The position numbers and the translations under genes were made by a program. From JAAGZL01 sp050291365 (GTDB taxonomy: Bacteria; Pseudomonadota; Gammaproteobacteria; Chromatiales; Chromatiaceae), in the NCBI GenBank assembly GCA_050291365.1, contig JBNKJS010000024.1, positions 62,001 through 126,000 of the forward strand: a stretch of 64,000 nt of DNA, read 5' to 3'. How positions within the stretch are numbered: the stretch's first letter is position 1; every line of letters begins with the position of its first letter. The notes beneath the pieces are model-generated. The model was given only the letters and a program-made list of their open reading frames with translations. It did not search any database and was not told the origin of the DNA. Shown here one piece after another: positions 54,301 to 63,700 of this stretch.

Positions 54301-55575
54301 TCAGATCAAAGAAGCAAGTAAGGATGTCTGTTCCAGTCGATCGGCAAGGATTGTAAGAAGTACCTTGTTGAACGAAGTCTGCAACTGATTGGATGCCGAT
54401 TGAATGGCATCTGATTTGATCTTGATAATGATAGCGTCTGAGTTGCTGATAACGCTGGCACTTCTTGGTTTCTTCTTTCCGTGGATATAGGCCATTTCTC
54501 CAAAACACTGGCCAGTTTCAACCAGCCCAAGGAAAGAGTTGTTCTTCATTATTCTGGCTTCACCAGAGGCAAGTATAAACAGTGAGTCGCCAATCTTGCC
54601 CTCTCTGATAAGGGATCGTTCAGCCTTGAATTTGCGCCAGTTACTGATGCGTACAACCTCCCATAACTCCACATCGCTGAAGTTCTTGAAGAACTCCAGG
54701 CCTTTTAGCATGTTGAACTGCTCTGTGTCGGAAACATTTTCCGAAGGTAGTTCAAGTTGGCCATGGGCAGCAGTTACGTCCTGTGCTATTTCACTCCAGG
54801 TTGAGTATCTGTTAGCTGGTTCTTTTGCCAGGCAGCGGTCAACAATCTTGGCCAGACACTCAGGTACCTCTGGGCGCAATATACTTAGGTGAGTAGGGTC
54901 TTCTTCCTTGATCTTGCGGATAAGCTCTGGCTGACTTTTTGCGGAAAATGGAAGACGACCGGAGAAGAGCTGATACATCACTACACCAAGTGAGTATATG
55001 TCGGTCTGGTGGTTTACCTCTTCACCGTTAATCTGTTCGGGCGACATATATGCCGGCGAACCAACAGCCTCAAGTATCTGGGTGTGGTCGGCATTTTCCA
55101 TAAGTGCTGTGCCGAAGTCACTTACCTTGACATCACCTTGCTCGTCTATCAGGAGGTTGGCCGGCTTGATATCACGGTGTATTACGCCATGACGGTATGC
55201 ATAATCAAGGGCGCTGCAGCATTTGAATATGATGCCGACAATATCATCGAATGGTAGCAGGGTCTTGGCTGTACAGTGCTGTTTCAGGGTATGGCCTGGA
55301 ACATATTCCATCACTATGTAGTGTAGGCCGTCTTCTTTGCCTGCATCATAGACAGAAACAATGTGCGGGTGCCTTATCTTGCCGGCCAGACTAGCCTCAT
55401 TCATGAACATCTTTAGAAACTTTGATCCATTTACCGGATCGCTGAACACTGCTTGATGGGCAATCTTTATGGCTACCTTACCTCCAGTAAAGGGGTCGAT
55501 TCCGAGGTAAACAGAGCTGGTAGCGCCTTTGCCGATCAGCCTTTTGATGTCAAATTTGCCTATGGTTTTACGCAT
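54301..55575 (-). CDS. Ser/Thr protein kinase with C-terminal cyclic-nucleotide-binding domain
   Basis: 424 residues. The Hanks-type kinase (1-270) is complete: G-loop IGKGATSSVY, VAIK, HRDIKPANLL, DFGTAL and AYMSPEQI. Residues about 300-420 form a cNMP-binding beta-roll (SLIREGKIGDSLFILASGEARI and CFGEMAYI), but the phosphate-binding cassette lacks a clear RxA. It may be controlled by a cyclic nucleotide or another ligand. The FAH gene lies 17 bases upstream on the same strand. Confidence 0.92.
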   Translation of the reverse strand: MRKTIGKFDIKRLIGKGATSSVYLGIDPFTGGKVAIKIAHQAVFSDPVNGSKFLKMFMNEASLAGKIRHPHIVSVYDAGKEDGLHYIVMEYVPGHTLKQHCTAKTLLPFDDIVGIIFKCCSALDYAYRHGVIHRDIKPANLLIDEQGDVKVSDFGTALMENADHTQILEAVGSPAYMSPEQINGEEVNHQTDIYSLGVVMYQLFSGRLPFSAKSQPELIRKIKEEDPTHLSILRPEVPECLAKIVDRCLAKEPANRYSTWSEIAQDVTAAHGQLELPSENVSDTEQFNMLKGLEFFKNFSDVELWEVVRISNWRKFKAERSLIREGKIGDSLFILASGEARIMKNNSFLGLVETGQCFGEMAYIHGKKKPRSASVISNSDAIIIKIKSDAIQSASNQLQTSFNKVLLTILADRLEQTSLLASLI

Positions 55576-55592
55576 CTCTATTTCCTGTATGT

Positions 55593-56408
55593 TTAGTCGC
55601 TGCCTTTTACCCTGTTGGTGAGCTGGCCAATTTTTTCGATCTCTATAGTCACCACATCTCCGTCAGATAAAAACAGTGGTGGTTTCCGTGCTACTCCTAC
55701 ACCTGGGGGTGTTCCAGTTAGTATAACTGTTCCTGGCATCAGGGTGCGATCGCGGCTGATTTCACTTATCAGCTTCGGGATAGAAAAGATCATGTCGCTG
55801 CTGTTTCCATCCTGCATTACATCACCATTAAGTATGCACCTTATCTGTAGCTCCTGAGGGCTTGGTATCTCATCTGCAGTAACCAGCACCGGACCAAGTG
55901 GACAGAAGGTATCAAACCCTTTGCCACGAACCCACTGGCCCCCACCGCCATGCTTTTGCCAGCGTCTTGCGGAGACATCATTGGCACAGGTGTAGCCAAG
56001 TACATAATCCAGGGCAGACTCAGCAGGTACATTGAGGGCGGCCTTGCCGATGATCACTGCCAGCTCAGCCTCGAAATCAACCTCTGGTCCCCATACAGAA
56101 CATTTTGGTAGATTTATGCTCTCTTCCGGTCCAATTACAGCAGCTGGAGGTTTCATAAACAGGATTGGGTTTTCAGATATATCTTTGTCTTTACCGGTCT
56201 CTTTTGCATGTTCGTGGTAATTTAGGCCTATCCCTAGAATATTGCTGGGTTCCAGCGGGGCCAGAATTTTCTTAACTGATGCCAAATTACCGGTTGGTTG
56301 CAATCCATGGTAGAGATCGCCTGATAGGATTTCAGCTCTGTTGTCATCCTGAATGATGCCGTATCTGGAGGTGTTGTCTTGATCAATGAATCTGCTTATT
56401 CTCATCAT
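55593..56408 (-). CDS. fumarylacetoacetate hydrolase family protein
   Basis: 271 residues. The FAH fold has LGIGLNYHEHA, EVDFEAELAVIIGK (metal-binding Glu/Asp), VLGYTCANDVSARRWQ and LTGTPPGVGVARKPP. The family includes hydrolases, decarboxylases and oxaloacetate tautomerase-like members, so the substrate is open. The next gene downstream is the Ser/Thr kinase. Confidence 0.9.
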   Translation of the reverse strand: MMRISRFIDQDNTSRYGIIQDDNRAEILSGDLYHGLQPTGNLASVKKILAPLEPSNILGIGLNYHEHAKETGKDKDISENPILFMKPPAAVIGPEESINLPKCSVWGPEVDFEAELAVIIGKAALNVPAESALDYVLGYTCANDVSARRWQKHGGGGQWVRGKGFDTFCPLGPVLVTADEIPSPQELQIRCILNGDVMQDGNSSDMIFSIPKLISEISRDRTLMPGTVILTGTPPGVGVARKPPLFLSDGDVVTIEIEKIGQLTNRVKGSD

Positions 56409-56518
56409 TCGCCCAGGTGATTAACCCATATCTATAACTTTATCAGAGCGCCCTATTGAAAAATGTGATGCGCTCCAGGAACCAGTGAATATATTATAGG
56501 AACTGGAGAGAAAAGTTT

Positions 56519-56544
56519 GGAAACTCTGACTAATCAGAGTTTCC
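56519..56544. terminator. perfect hairpin, terminator-like or structural
   Basis: GGAAACTCTGA-ctaa-TCAGAGTTTCC, 11 pairs. Not next to a 3' end (it lies upstream of both flanking genes), so it is more likely part of a structured element than a simple terminator. Confidence 0.5.
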
Positions 56545-56552
56545 GCACACAG

Positions 56553-56611
56553 GGCAATGATTGTTCCTACAATCATTTTGCACCCCCCACACATCCCTGT
56601 GGGTCAGATGT
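56553..56611 (+). repeat. dispersed hairpin repeat, copy B
   Basis: 59 bases related to 51313-51369. Hairpin AATGATTGT-tcct-ACAATCATT is perfect; a second possible stem CCCACA...TGTGGG follows, then GTGGGTCAGATGT. Confidence 0.7.
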
Positions 56612-56723
56612 GATGCCAAAATTAGCGACGATGCGTCGTTGATTTTGCAGCAAGGTGCAAACGTATTTCTGGTCTAAAAGTTCTGGATGGACTTATTAAG
56701 ACCTTCATAATAGAGACACAACT

Positions 56724-58172
56724 ATGCAACTGAATGATAGTGAAATATTGCGCGAAGCCTGTTACATAAACGGGGAATGGGTTGATGCGGATGACGGCAC
56801 AACCAGAGACATAACAAACCCTGCCAATGGCGAGGTGCTGGCTAGAGTGCCAAATATGGGGGCGCACGAGACCAGAAAGGCCATTGAGTCAGCCCAGACC
56901 GCATTCATATCATGGCGAGAGAAAACTGCTTCCGAGAGGGCAGGGGTGTTGCGTCGCTGGTATGAACTGATGCTGGAACATAAGCAGGACCTAGCCACCA
57001 TTATGACCTTAGAGCAGGGTAAGCCATTTTCCGAGTCACTGGGTGAAGTGGCCTACGGAGCATCATTCATTGAGTGGTTTGCGGAAGAGGCAAAGCGTGT
57101 GTATGGGGATACCATTCCCAGCCATCAGGCGAACAAACGGATTCTGGTTATCAAACAGCCAATTGGGGTGTGCGCTGCCATAACCCCATGGAATTTCCCC
57201 AATGCCATGATCACCAGAAAGGCCGGTGCTGCCCTGGCTGCTGGTTGTACCATGGTTGTTAAACCTGCTGGAAATACGCCACTCTCTGCCCTGGCCCTGT
57301 GTGAGCTGGCGAACCGGGCTGGCATACCGCCTGGTGTTTTAAATGTGGTCACAGGATCTGCTGTCGCTATAGGTGACGAGCTCACATCCAACCCGATTGT
57401 ACGCAAGCTCTCTTTTACCGGTTCCACCGAGGTTGGCAGAATTCTTCTGGCAAAGTGCTCAGATACCGTAAAAAAGGTCTCTATGGAGCTGGGTGGCAAT
57501 GCGCCGTTTATTGTATTTGACGATGCTGATCTGGATGCAGCGGTAGAGGGGGCAATCCAGTCTAAATACCGCAACACAGGTCAGACCTGCGTCTGTGCCA
57601 ACCGCTTCCTGGTGCAGGATGGTGTCTATGACGAGTTTGCCAGAAAACTTAGCGCCGCCGTTGGCGAGATGAAGGTGGGCGATGGGATGGAGGAGGGTGT
57701 TACCCAGGGGCCCCTCATAAATGAAGAGGCGGTTCAGAAGGTGGAACAGCATATCTCAGATGCCGTCTCTAAGGGTGCCAGCGTTCTGGTTGGGGGGGAG
57801 AGACATGAACTGGGTGGAAACTTTTTTCAACCCACTCTGATGGTAGATATGACTTCACAAATGATGGTTGCCCACGAAGAGACATTCGGCCCCGTCGCTC
57901 CCCTGTTTCGCTTCGATAGCGAGGAGCAGGCCATTGAAATGGCTAATGACACTGAGTTTGGTCTGGCCGCCTATTTCTTTAGTCAGAATCTCGGGCGGGT
58001 CTGGCGGGTGTCAGAGCAGTTGGAGTACGGCATGGTGGGGATAAACTCTGGGATTATATCTACCGCCATCGCTCCATTCGGCGGGGTAAAGCAGTCCGGT
58101 ATGGGTAGAGAGGGATCTAAGTACGGTATTGAAGAGTATATGGAGATCAAATATCTATGTATGGGTATTTGA
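56724..58172 (+). CDS. gabD: NAD(P)-dependent succinate-semialdehyde dehydrogenase
   Basis: 482 residues, full length. Aldehyde dehydrogenase superfamily: ITPWNFPNAMITRKAGAALA, FTGSTEVGRIL, the general-base Glu in MELGGNAPFIVFDDADLD, and the nucleophile Cys in NTGQTCVCANR. The extra Cys after it is typical of the GabD group. It oxidises succinate semialdehyde to succinate. No GABA transaminase is nearby. Confidence 0.92.
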   Translation: MQLNDSEILREACYINGEWVDADDGTTRDITNPANGEVLARVPNMGAHETRKAIESAQTAFISWREKTASERAGVLRRWYELMLEHKQDLATIMTLEQGKPFSESLGEVAYGASFIEWFAEEAKRVYGDTIPSHQANKRILVIKQPIGVCAAITPWNFPNAMITRKAGAALAAGCTMVVKPAGNTPLSALALCELANRAGIPPGVLNVVTGSAVAIGDELTSNPIVRKLSFTGSTEVGRILLAKCSDTVKKVSMELGGNAPFIVFDDADLDAAVEGAIQSKYRNTGQTCVCANRFLVQDGVYDEFARKLSAAVGEMKVGDGMEEGVTQGPLINEEAVQKVEQHISDAVSKGASVLVGGERHELGGNFFQPTLMVDMTSQMMVAHEETFGPVAPLFRFDSEEQAIEMANDTEFGLAAYFFSQNLGRVWRVSEQLEYGMVGINSGIISTAIAPFGGVKQSGMGREGSKYGIEEYMEIKYLCMGI

Positions 58173-58176
58173 TAAA

Positions 58177-58205
58177 CGGTGTGCTCACATAATGTGAGCA
58201 CACCG
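58177..58205. terminator. bidirectional terminator between gabD and cytochrome c peroxidase
   Basis: CGGTGTGCTCACAT-a-ATGTGAGCACACCG, a 14-base perfect inverted repeat (the innermost pairs cannot form) starting five bases after the gabD stop. On the minus strand it is followed by TTTATC. Confidence 0.8.
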
Positions 58206-58240
58206 CAATTGTCCCTAAGAGCGATACAACCAACTGCCAA

Positions 58241-59227
58241 TTAGAACGGCTTGGGTTGTGGTGTCTTATCAGTAGAAGGAGGCAATATTGGTATTTTGAA
58301 GGAGGGCTGATCACCCGTCAGGGTCTTCAGAAATGCGACGATCTGTGCATTCTCCTTATCATTGAACTTCTTGCCCAACTGCAGACGCCCCATGATATCT
58401 ACCGCCTCGGTTAGGGTTTCGGCCTCACCATCGTGGAAGTAGGGATAGGTCATCTCTACGTTCCGCAGGGTCGGAACCTTGAACTTGAAGCGGTCAGCAT
58501 CCTTACCGGTTACTGCAACCAGACCTTCGGCCGGGCTCTTGGCCTTGTAAGGTTCGACTACCCCCATCTTCTGGAAGGAGTTTCCGCCTACAGCTGGGCC
58601 GTTGTGGCAAGCGGTGCAACCACTGCTCTTGAACAGGTTATAGCCAGCAGCTTCGTCGGCAGATAGGGCCTTCTTGTCACCCTTTAGCCACTTGTCAAAA
58701 CGTGAATTCGGAGTAACCAGGGTCTTTTCAAATTCTGCGATGGCGTCGGTGATCTTATCGATATCAACTCCCTCTTTTCCGAACACCTGCTTGAATTCCA
58801 TAGCATAGGCTGGAATCGATTCTAGGACCTCTACCGCCAGTTCATGGGTGAAGGCCATCTCGCCTGGATTAGCGATAGGGCCACCTGCCTGGGCTTTGAG
58901 ATCCTTAGCGCGGCCATCCCAGAATTGGGCCAGGTTCATACTTGAGTTGAGCACGGTTGGTGCATTGATGGGACCCTGTTGCCAGTGGTCACCGATTGAT
59001 GTCTTAAGGTTATCAGTACCACCCATGCTTAGGTTGTGGCATGAGTTACAAGAGATAAAACCAGATTTAGAAAGACGTGGATCAAAATATAGTTTTTTAC
59101 CCAACTCCGCCATGGCGGCATTGATCCCTTTTGCCGGCCCGATAGGTTGGATTGGTTCTTTTGCTGATGCGTTAGTCACGCCCAGGCCCAGAGTAGCTGC
59201 AATAGCTAGGGACACTACTTTTTTCAT
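58241..59227 (-). CDS. diheme cytochrome c peroxidase
   Basis: 328 residues. Signal peptide (1-22, ending ASA). Two CxxCH heme sites: CNSCH near residue 60 and CTACH near 207. The conserved peroxidase blocks (AAMAELGKKLYFDPRLS, NSSMNLAQFWDGRAKDLKAQA, FKVPTLRNVEMTYPYFHDGEAETL) are intact. It reduces H2O2 in the periplasm with electrons from a small cytochrome. FNR-type dyads lie upstream. Confidence 0.95.
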   Translation of the reverse strand: MKKVVSLAIAATLGLGVTNASAKEPIQPIGPAKGINAAMAELGKKLYFDPRLSKSGFISCNSCHNLSMGGTDNLKTSIGDHWQQGPINAPTVLNSSMNLAQFWDGRAKDLKAQAGGPIANPGEMAFTHELAVEVLESIPAYAMEFKQVFGKEGVDIDKITDAIAEFEKTLVTPNSRFDKWLKGDKKALSADEAAGYNLFKSSGCTACHNGPAVGGNSFQKMGVVEPYKAKSPAEGLVAVTGKDADRFKFKVPTLRNVEMTYPYFHDGEAETLTEAVDIMGRLQLGKKFNDKENAQIVAFLKTLTGDQPSFKIPILPPSTDKTPQPKPF

Positions 59228-59335
59228 TTAAGGTTTCCTCCTCATGTTGCAATAGTGAAGCTGAAGTGCGTAAATTTCTGCTAAAAACATTGTCTACACG
59301 AGGGGTATAATTAGACTAAGTCTATATCTATTTCA

Positions 59336-59349
59336 TTGATGCTGGTCAA
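59336..59349 (-). promoter_or_regulatory. FNR-type dyad upstream of cytochrome c peroxidase
   Basis: Minus strand TTGAC-CAGC-ATCAA, nine of ten match to the FNR consensus, 109 bases from the start codon. An AT-rich sequence at 59307-59312 could be the -10 box at class II spacing. Confidence 0.5.
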
Positions 59350-59406
59350 TGAACAGAGATAATATTTTATCTTTGTGTGATTAGTTTAATTGTTATAGTT
59401 AATATG

Positions 59407-59420
59407 ATGATATTTATCAT
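59407..59420. promoter_or_regulatory. second FNR-like dyad
   Basis: ATGAT-ATTT-ATCAT, a symmetric dyad keeping the TGAT/ATCA core. It lies between the peroxidase gene and the divergent small gene at 59531 and could serve either. Confidence 0.35.
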
Positions 59421-59530
59421 TTTGATCTATACCTAGGTGGTGAAACCGATGTATTATTTATTGAGTGCTATACTTCGACGAAATTAACATTGGAACTATT
59501 TATGACAGAGAGGTCTCAGGAGTATCTACT

Positions 59531-59722
59531 ATGAATATGACGGAAATTCGCACTATCGCCAAAGAGAGGGGTATCAGCTCAGCAAAGCTGCGCAAGGCTG
59601 AGTTGATAAGGGCTATACAGTCAGACGAACACAACGATCCCTGTTTTGCCACAGAGCATGTTAAGTGTTGTGCTCAGACAGATTGTCTCTGGTTTTCAGA
59701 CTGTGAGAAGGCATTGTCATGA
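59531..59722 (+). CDS. small SAP/Rho-N-like protein with Cys-rich tail
   Basis: 63 residues from ATG 59531, preceded by AGGAG; a frame from 59465 would add 22 residues of poor quality. The N-terminal MNMTEIRTIAKERGISSAKLRKAELIRAIQ is a SAP-like or Rho N-terminal helix-extended-helix, normally a nucleic-acid-binding unit. The tail has six Cys, DPCFATEHVKCCAQTDCLWFSDC. I recall short relatives of this layout in other proteobacteria. Function unknown. Confidence 0.75.
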   Translation: MNMTEIRTIAKERGISSAKLRKAELIRAIQSDEHNDPCFATEHVKCCAQTDCLWFSDCEKALS

Positions 59723-59797
59723 CTCTATACGGTGTGAAGTAGCAGTATAAAACGGTTATTGGATAGGGCCACGGGGATATTGTTCAAGGGTGCCTCT

Positions 59798-60286
59798 TTA
59801 CCACAATTTCATTCCCTCTTGCTTAGAACGCGCTATATCCTGTTGAAATTTTGGTGGTCCATATGCCATGAGTTTCTGCTGCTTCTGAAACGCACCATTC
59901 TCTATTAGTTGCTCCGTATAGACCAGTGGCCTCATGTTTTTTTCAGAATAGAGTTTCAGCCACTCTAGCGAGCGCGGTGGTATTCTTTTTCCGACTGGAA
60001 CTGCAAGATTAACTGGAATACCACTCCATTTGAATTTGTTGAAGATGACGATTACCTTCCCGTTGTTTGGTTTCATCCACTCTGGGAGTGGGCTGTTTGG
60101 AATAATCCATCCACAGCTGAAGGTATCACAGGGATTGGCAGGGCGATTTTCATAGTCATCACACCCTTTGCCTGTACTATGAGGGCAGGGTACTCCAGGA
60201 TACACTTCATCACCATTGATAACCATTTGGACCCAGCCATCACAGCACCCAGTACATGGTTGAGATATTCTTATTCCTTTTTTCAA
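59798..60286 (-). CDS. protein with N-terminal Cys cluster, unknown
   Basis: 162 residues. The first 60 hold nine Cys (PCTGCCDGW, CPHSTGKGCDDYENRPANPCDTFSCGW), reminiscent of YkgJ-type zinc/iron-cluster domains, though it lacks the full YkgJ spacing. The rest is a short Pro/Lys-containing domain. No signal peptide. The intact run across a Cys-dense region and an ordinary start codon support a real gene. Function unknown. Confidence 0.7.
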   Translation of the reverse strand: MKKGIRISQPCTGCCDGWVQMVINGDEVYPGVPCPHSTGKGCDDYENRPANPCDTFSCGWIIPNSPLPEWMKPNNGKVIVIFNKFKWSGIPVNLAVPVGKRIPPRSLEWLKLYSEKNMRPLVYTEQLIENGAFQKQQKLMAYGPPKFQQDIARSKQEGMKLW

Positions 60287-60768
60287 TGCTCATACCCTTT
60301 TTCGATCATTAGTAGTATTTAATAAGTACCACTTTTCTCGGATTGATTACATATAGCTTTCCATATTTATTTTGTGATTGGTAGCTTTATAATGAATCTA
60401 ATGGGTGTATGATCATTGGGAGACCTCTAGTTGCTACTTGAGATATTTTTCCTGAAAAACGACGTTTAACTAAGGGGAAATATTAACTATTTCTCAAGAT
60501 TTACTAACACTGAACGCTAATATTCCGAGTGTAAGAAACATATGATGCTAATAAAGGCCGAGGAAGACTACTCATAAAGAAAGATGGATATTTCAAATAC
60601 CCTTGGCCACATCAGCCTGAAAATTGAATATGGACAATTGATGGCAACATCAGGAATCTGTTCCAAGCTACTCTAAGTTTTGAAATGAGGTGGTTTTTTG
60701 TTCCAGGATTTTATTATTTTTCATAGTAGAGCTTCTATAACAAGATCGGTTGCCGGAAGAGAAAATAA
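60287..60768. other. intergenic, no gene seen
   Basis: 482 AT-rich bases between a divergent pair. Only very short frames; no tRNA, hairpin terminator or clear promoter found, apart from the ribosome-site-like GGAAGAG before 60769. Confidence 0.4.
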
Positions 60769-63700
60769 ATGAAGCCACTCTCCAGGCTAGTGTTGTATAA
60801 ATGGTTACTATTTCTGCCGTTATTGCTGCTATTTTCGGTCGGTGCACTGACGGCTGGCCAGAATATAAATGAGATCCGTATTGGGGTACTTGCGAAGCGG
60901 GGGGATAAACTCACACTGCAGCGCTGGCAGCCCACGGCTGATTATCTTAGCCGAGAAATTCCCAATCACCTATTTATTATAGTGCCGCTAAGTTTTGTCG
61001 AAATCGATCAGGTAGTGGCGAACGGTGGGGTGGATTTCGTTCTCGCAAACTCAGCTATCTACGTTGGGTTAGAAAAACGCTTCGGGACAGGGCGGATTGC
61101 TACAATGCGTAATCGCAACGGTCATCGCGGTTATACACTATTTGGTGGTGTAATATTCACTCGATCTGATCGCAACGATATCAATACTCTCACTGATATT
61201 TCTGGTAAAAAATTCGCTGCTGTTAAAGAGAACTCATTTGGTGGCTATCATATGGCCTGGCGTGAAATGGCTCAGGCCGGCGTAAACCCTATAGAAGATA
61301 CAGAGCTACAATTCAGTTTGACCCACGATGCGGTGGCCTACGCGGTGCTGCAGGGCAAGGCCGATGTGGGTACAGTACGTTCCGATACTCTGGAACGCAT
61401 GAGTGCTGAGGGTAAGCTCAAACTTACTGACATCAAGGTTATAAATCAGCAGCATAACGAGAATTTTGGCTATTTACACAGCACCCGCCTATATCCGGAG
61501 TGGCCGTTTGCCAGAGTGGTTCATACCAGCGAAAAGCTTAGCCACGCAGTGGCTACAGCCTTATTGCGTATGCCGCCTGATGGGGAAGCTGCAATAGCTG
61601 GTCATACTGCTGGCTGGACTGTTCCTGGCAACTACCAGACAGTACACGAACTGTTGCGTGAGTTGCGCATCTATCCATATGCAGATTTTGGCCGCATTAC
61701 CTTCGCTGACATAGTACGAAACTATGCCCATTGGCTGCTGTTGATTTTACTGGCGCTGGTTTTGCTGGCTGCGGCAAACGCCTATGTCGCAAGTCTCAAT
61801 AGTCGTTTGCGCCAAACGGAGAGGGAGCTGCGAAGCGCCAGGGATAATTTGATTGAGAAAGTTAGAGAGCGCACTGCAGAACTTGAGGAGAGTCACAGGC
61901 GCCTGGAGAGGAACAGTCAGGATTGGAACGACGCATTTGATTCTATTAGTGATCCAATCTTTATTCATGATGTCGATATGAACATAGTGCAGGCTAACCC
62001 TGCCTATTGCCAGTGCTCTGGCTGTAGCTTGGAAGAGATGCTGGGTAAGCCATATTATCAATTTTTTCCACGTTTGGATGAGCCACTGCCTGGATGTACT
62101 GATTTTCCAAATCATGCTCAGAGCGAAGAGCGTGAACTACGGCTGGATAGTGGTGAGGTTTATCTTTCACACGCCTACGGCATCAGGCGGGCGGATAATA
62201 CCATTCAGCATGCTATTCATATTCTTGAAGACGTGACCGCACAGAGTCAGGCTGAGAGCGAGATGCGACGCCTGAATCGCGCTTTGCGCACCCTTAGCAT
62301 GTGTAATACCACCCTAGTGCACGCCGTGAATGAAAGTGAGTTGATGGACGATATAAGCCATATCCTTATCGATAACGGTGGCTATGGTTTTGCCTGGATT
62401 GGATACGCAGATGATAATAGAGGGAGTGCCATCTACCCAGTGGCCTATGCCGGGAGTGGTGGGGAACTGCAGCGGGCGCTGAACGATACAGATGAGACCG
62501 GCAGGGATGATGAACTTGCTCTGCACGCCCTGCGGCAAACCAGGGCGGTGGTGCTACGCGATCTGTCTGTCTGTGAGGAGTGCTCCGATGAGTGGTGTGA
62601 AATTGCACAGGCGTCAGGTTTTTCCGCAGCCACTGCTCTGCCGTTGATCTCCCATGGCGAGATATTCGGTGTAATCTCAATATTTTCTATCGAGCCTAAC
62701 TCCTTTGACGATGCTGAGTTGGAGCTGTTGCAGGAGATGGCGGGTGATCTATCCTTTGGTATCCGCATTCTGCGCGGCCGGGTTAAACGCAGGCAGGCAG
62801 AGATTGCACTGCAGAAGACTGAGGAGCGTTACGAGGAGTTGTATGAAAACGCACCTAACGCCTACCTCTCCGTCTCTGGTGAGGATGGCCGGCTAATACA
62901 GTTCAACAGTGCCTTGTGTGAGATTCTCGGCTATAAGCGTGATGAGCTGGAAGGTATGAGCATCTCCGAACTATATGCAGATACCGACTATGGCTTGGAC
63001 AGGGCTAAGCGCATATTCTCTCAAGGAGGGGTGCGCGATGAAGATTTGCAAATGCGCCATGCTGATGGACATCCAGTATGGGTTAGTGTCAGCATTGATA
63101 GGGTGCAAGACGAGCAAGGCAATCTGCTGGAGAGTCGCTCCATGGTAATAGATATCTCGGCTCGCAAACAGGCTGAGGAGGAGCGTAGTCAATTTGCTGA
63201 TCAGTTGCAGCGATCCCTGTTGCAGGCTATCCGCGCAATCGCTCTGACTATCGAAAAACGCGACCCTTATACCGCTGGCCACCAGGAGCGTGTGGCGGAT
63301 CTGGCAGTGAGGATAGGCCGGGTGTTGGAAATGGATGAGGATAACTTGGAGGGGATCAAACTTGGCGCTATGATCCATGATATAGGTAAGATCTCTATTC
63401 CTGCTGAGATCCTCAGCCGTCCTGGAGTGCTGGAACAAGAGTTGTTAGGTATCATCAAGACCCACCCCCGTAGCGGTTACGAAATTATCAGCGGAATTGA
63501 GTTTCCATGGCGCTTGGCGGATGTAGTGTTACAACACCACGAGCGGATGGATGGCAGCGGTTATCCCGATGGACTTAAAGGTGAGGATATTTTGTTAGAG
63601 GCCCGCATTTTGGCTGTTGCAGATGTGGTTGAGGCTATGGCGTCTCACCGCCCTTATCGTCCGGGACTTGGAATTGAAAAGGCTCTTGAGGAGATTGAAC

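Larger units (their letters stand above)
56409..56723. other. structured intergenic region upstream of gabD
   Basis: 315 bases between divergent genes. In order: a CTCCAG...CTGGAG inverted repeat (about 56473-56518), a perfect 11-base stem hairpin at 56519-56544, and repeat copy B at 56553-56611. No gene is seen. Confidence 0.5.

Noticed and set aside
58177..58205. Palindrome with TGTGAGCACA read as a CRP site
   Set aside because: It lies right between two convergent 3' ends, so a terminator explains it.
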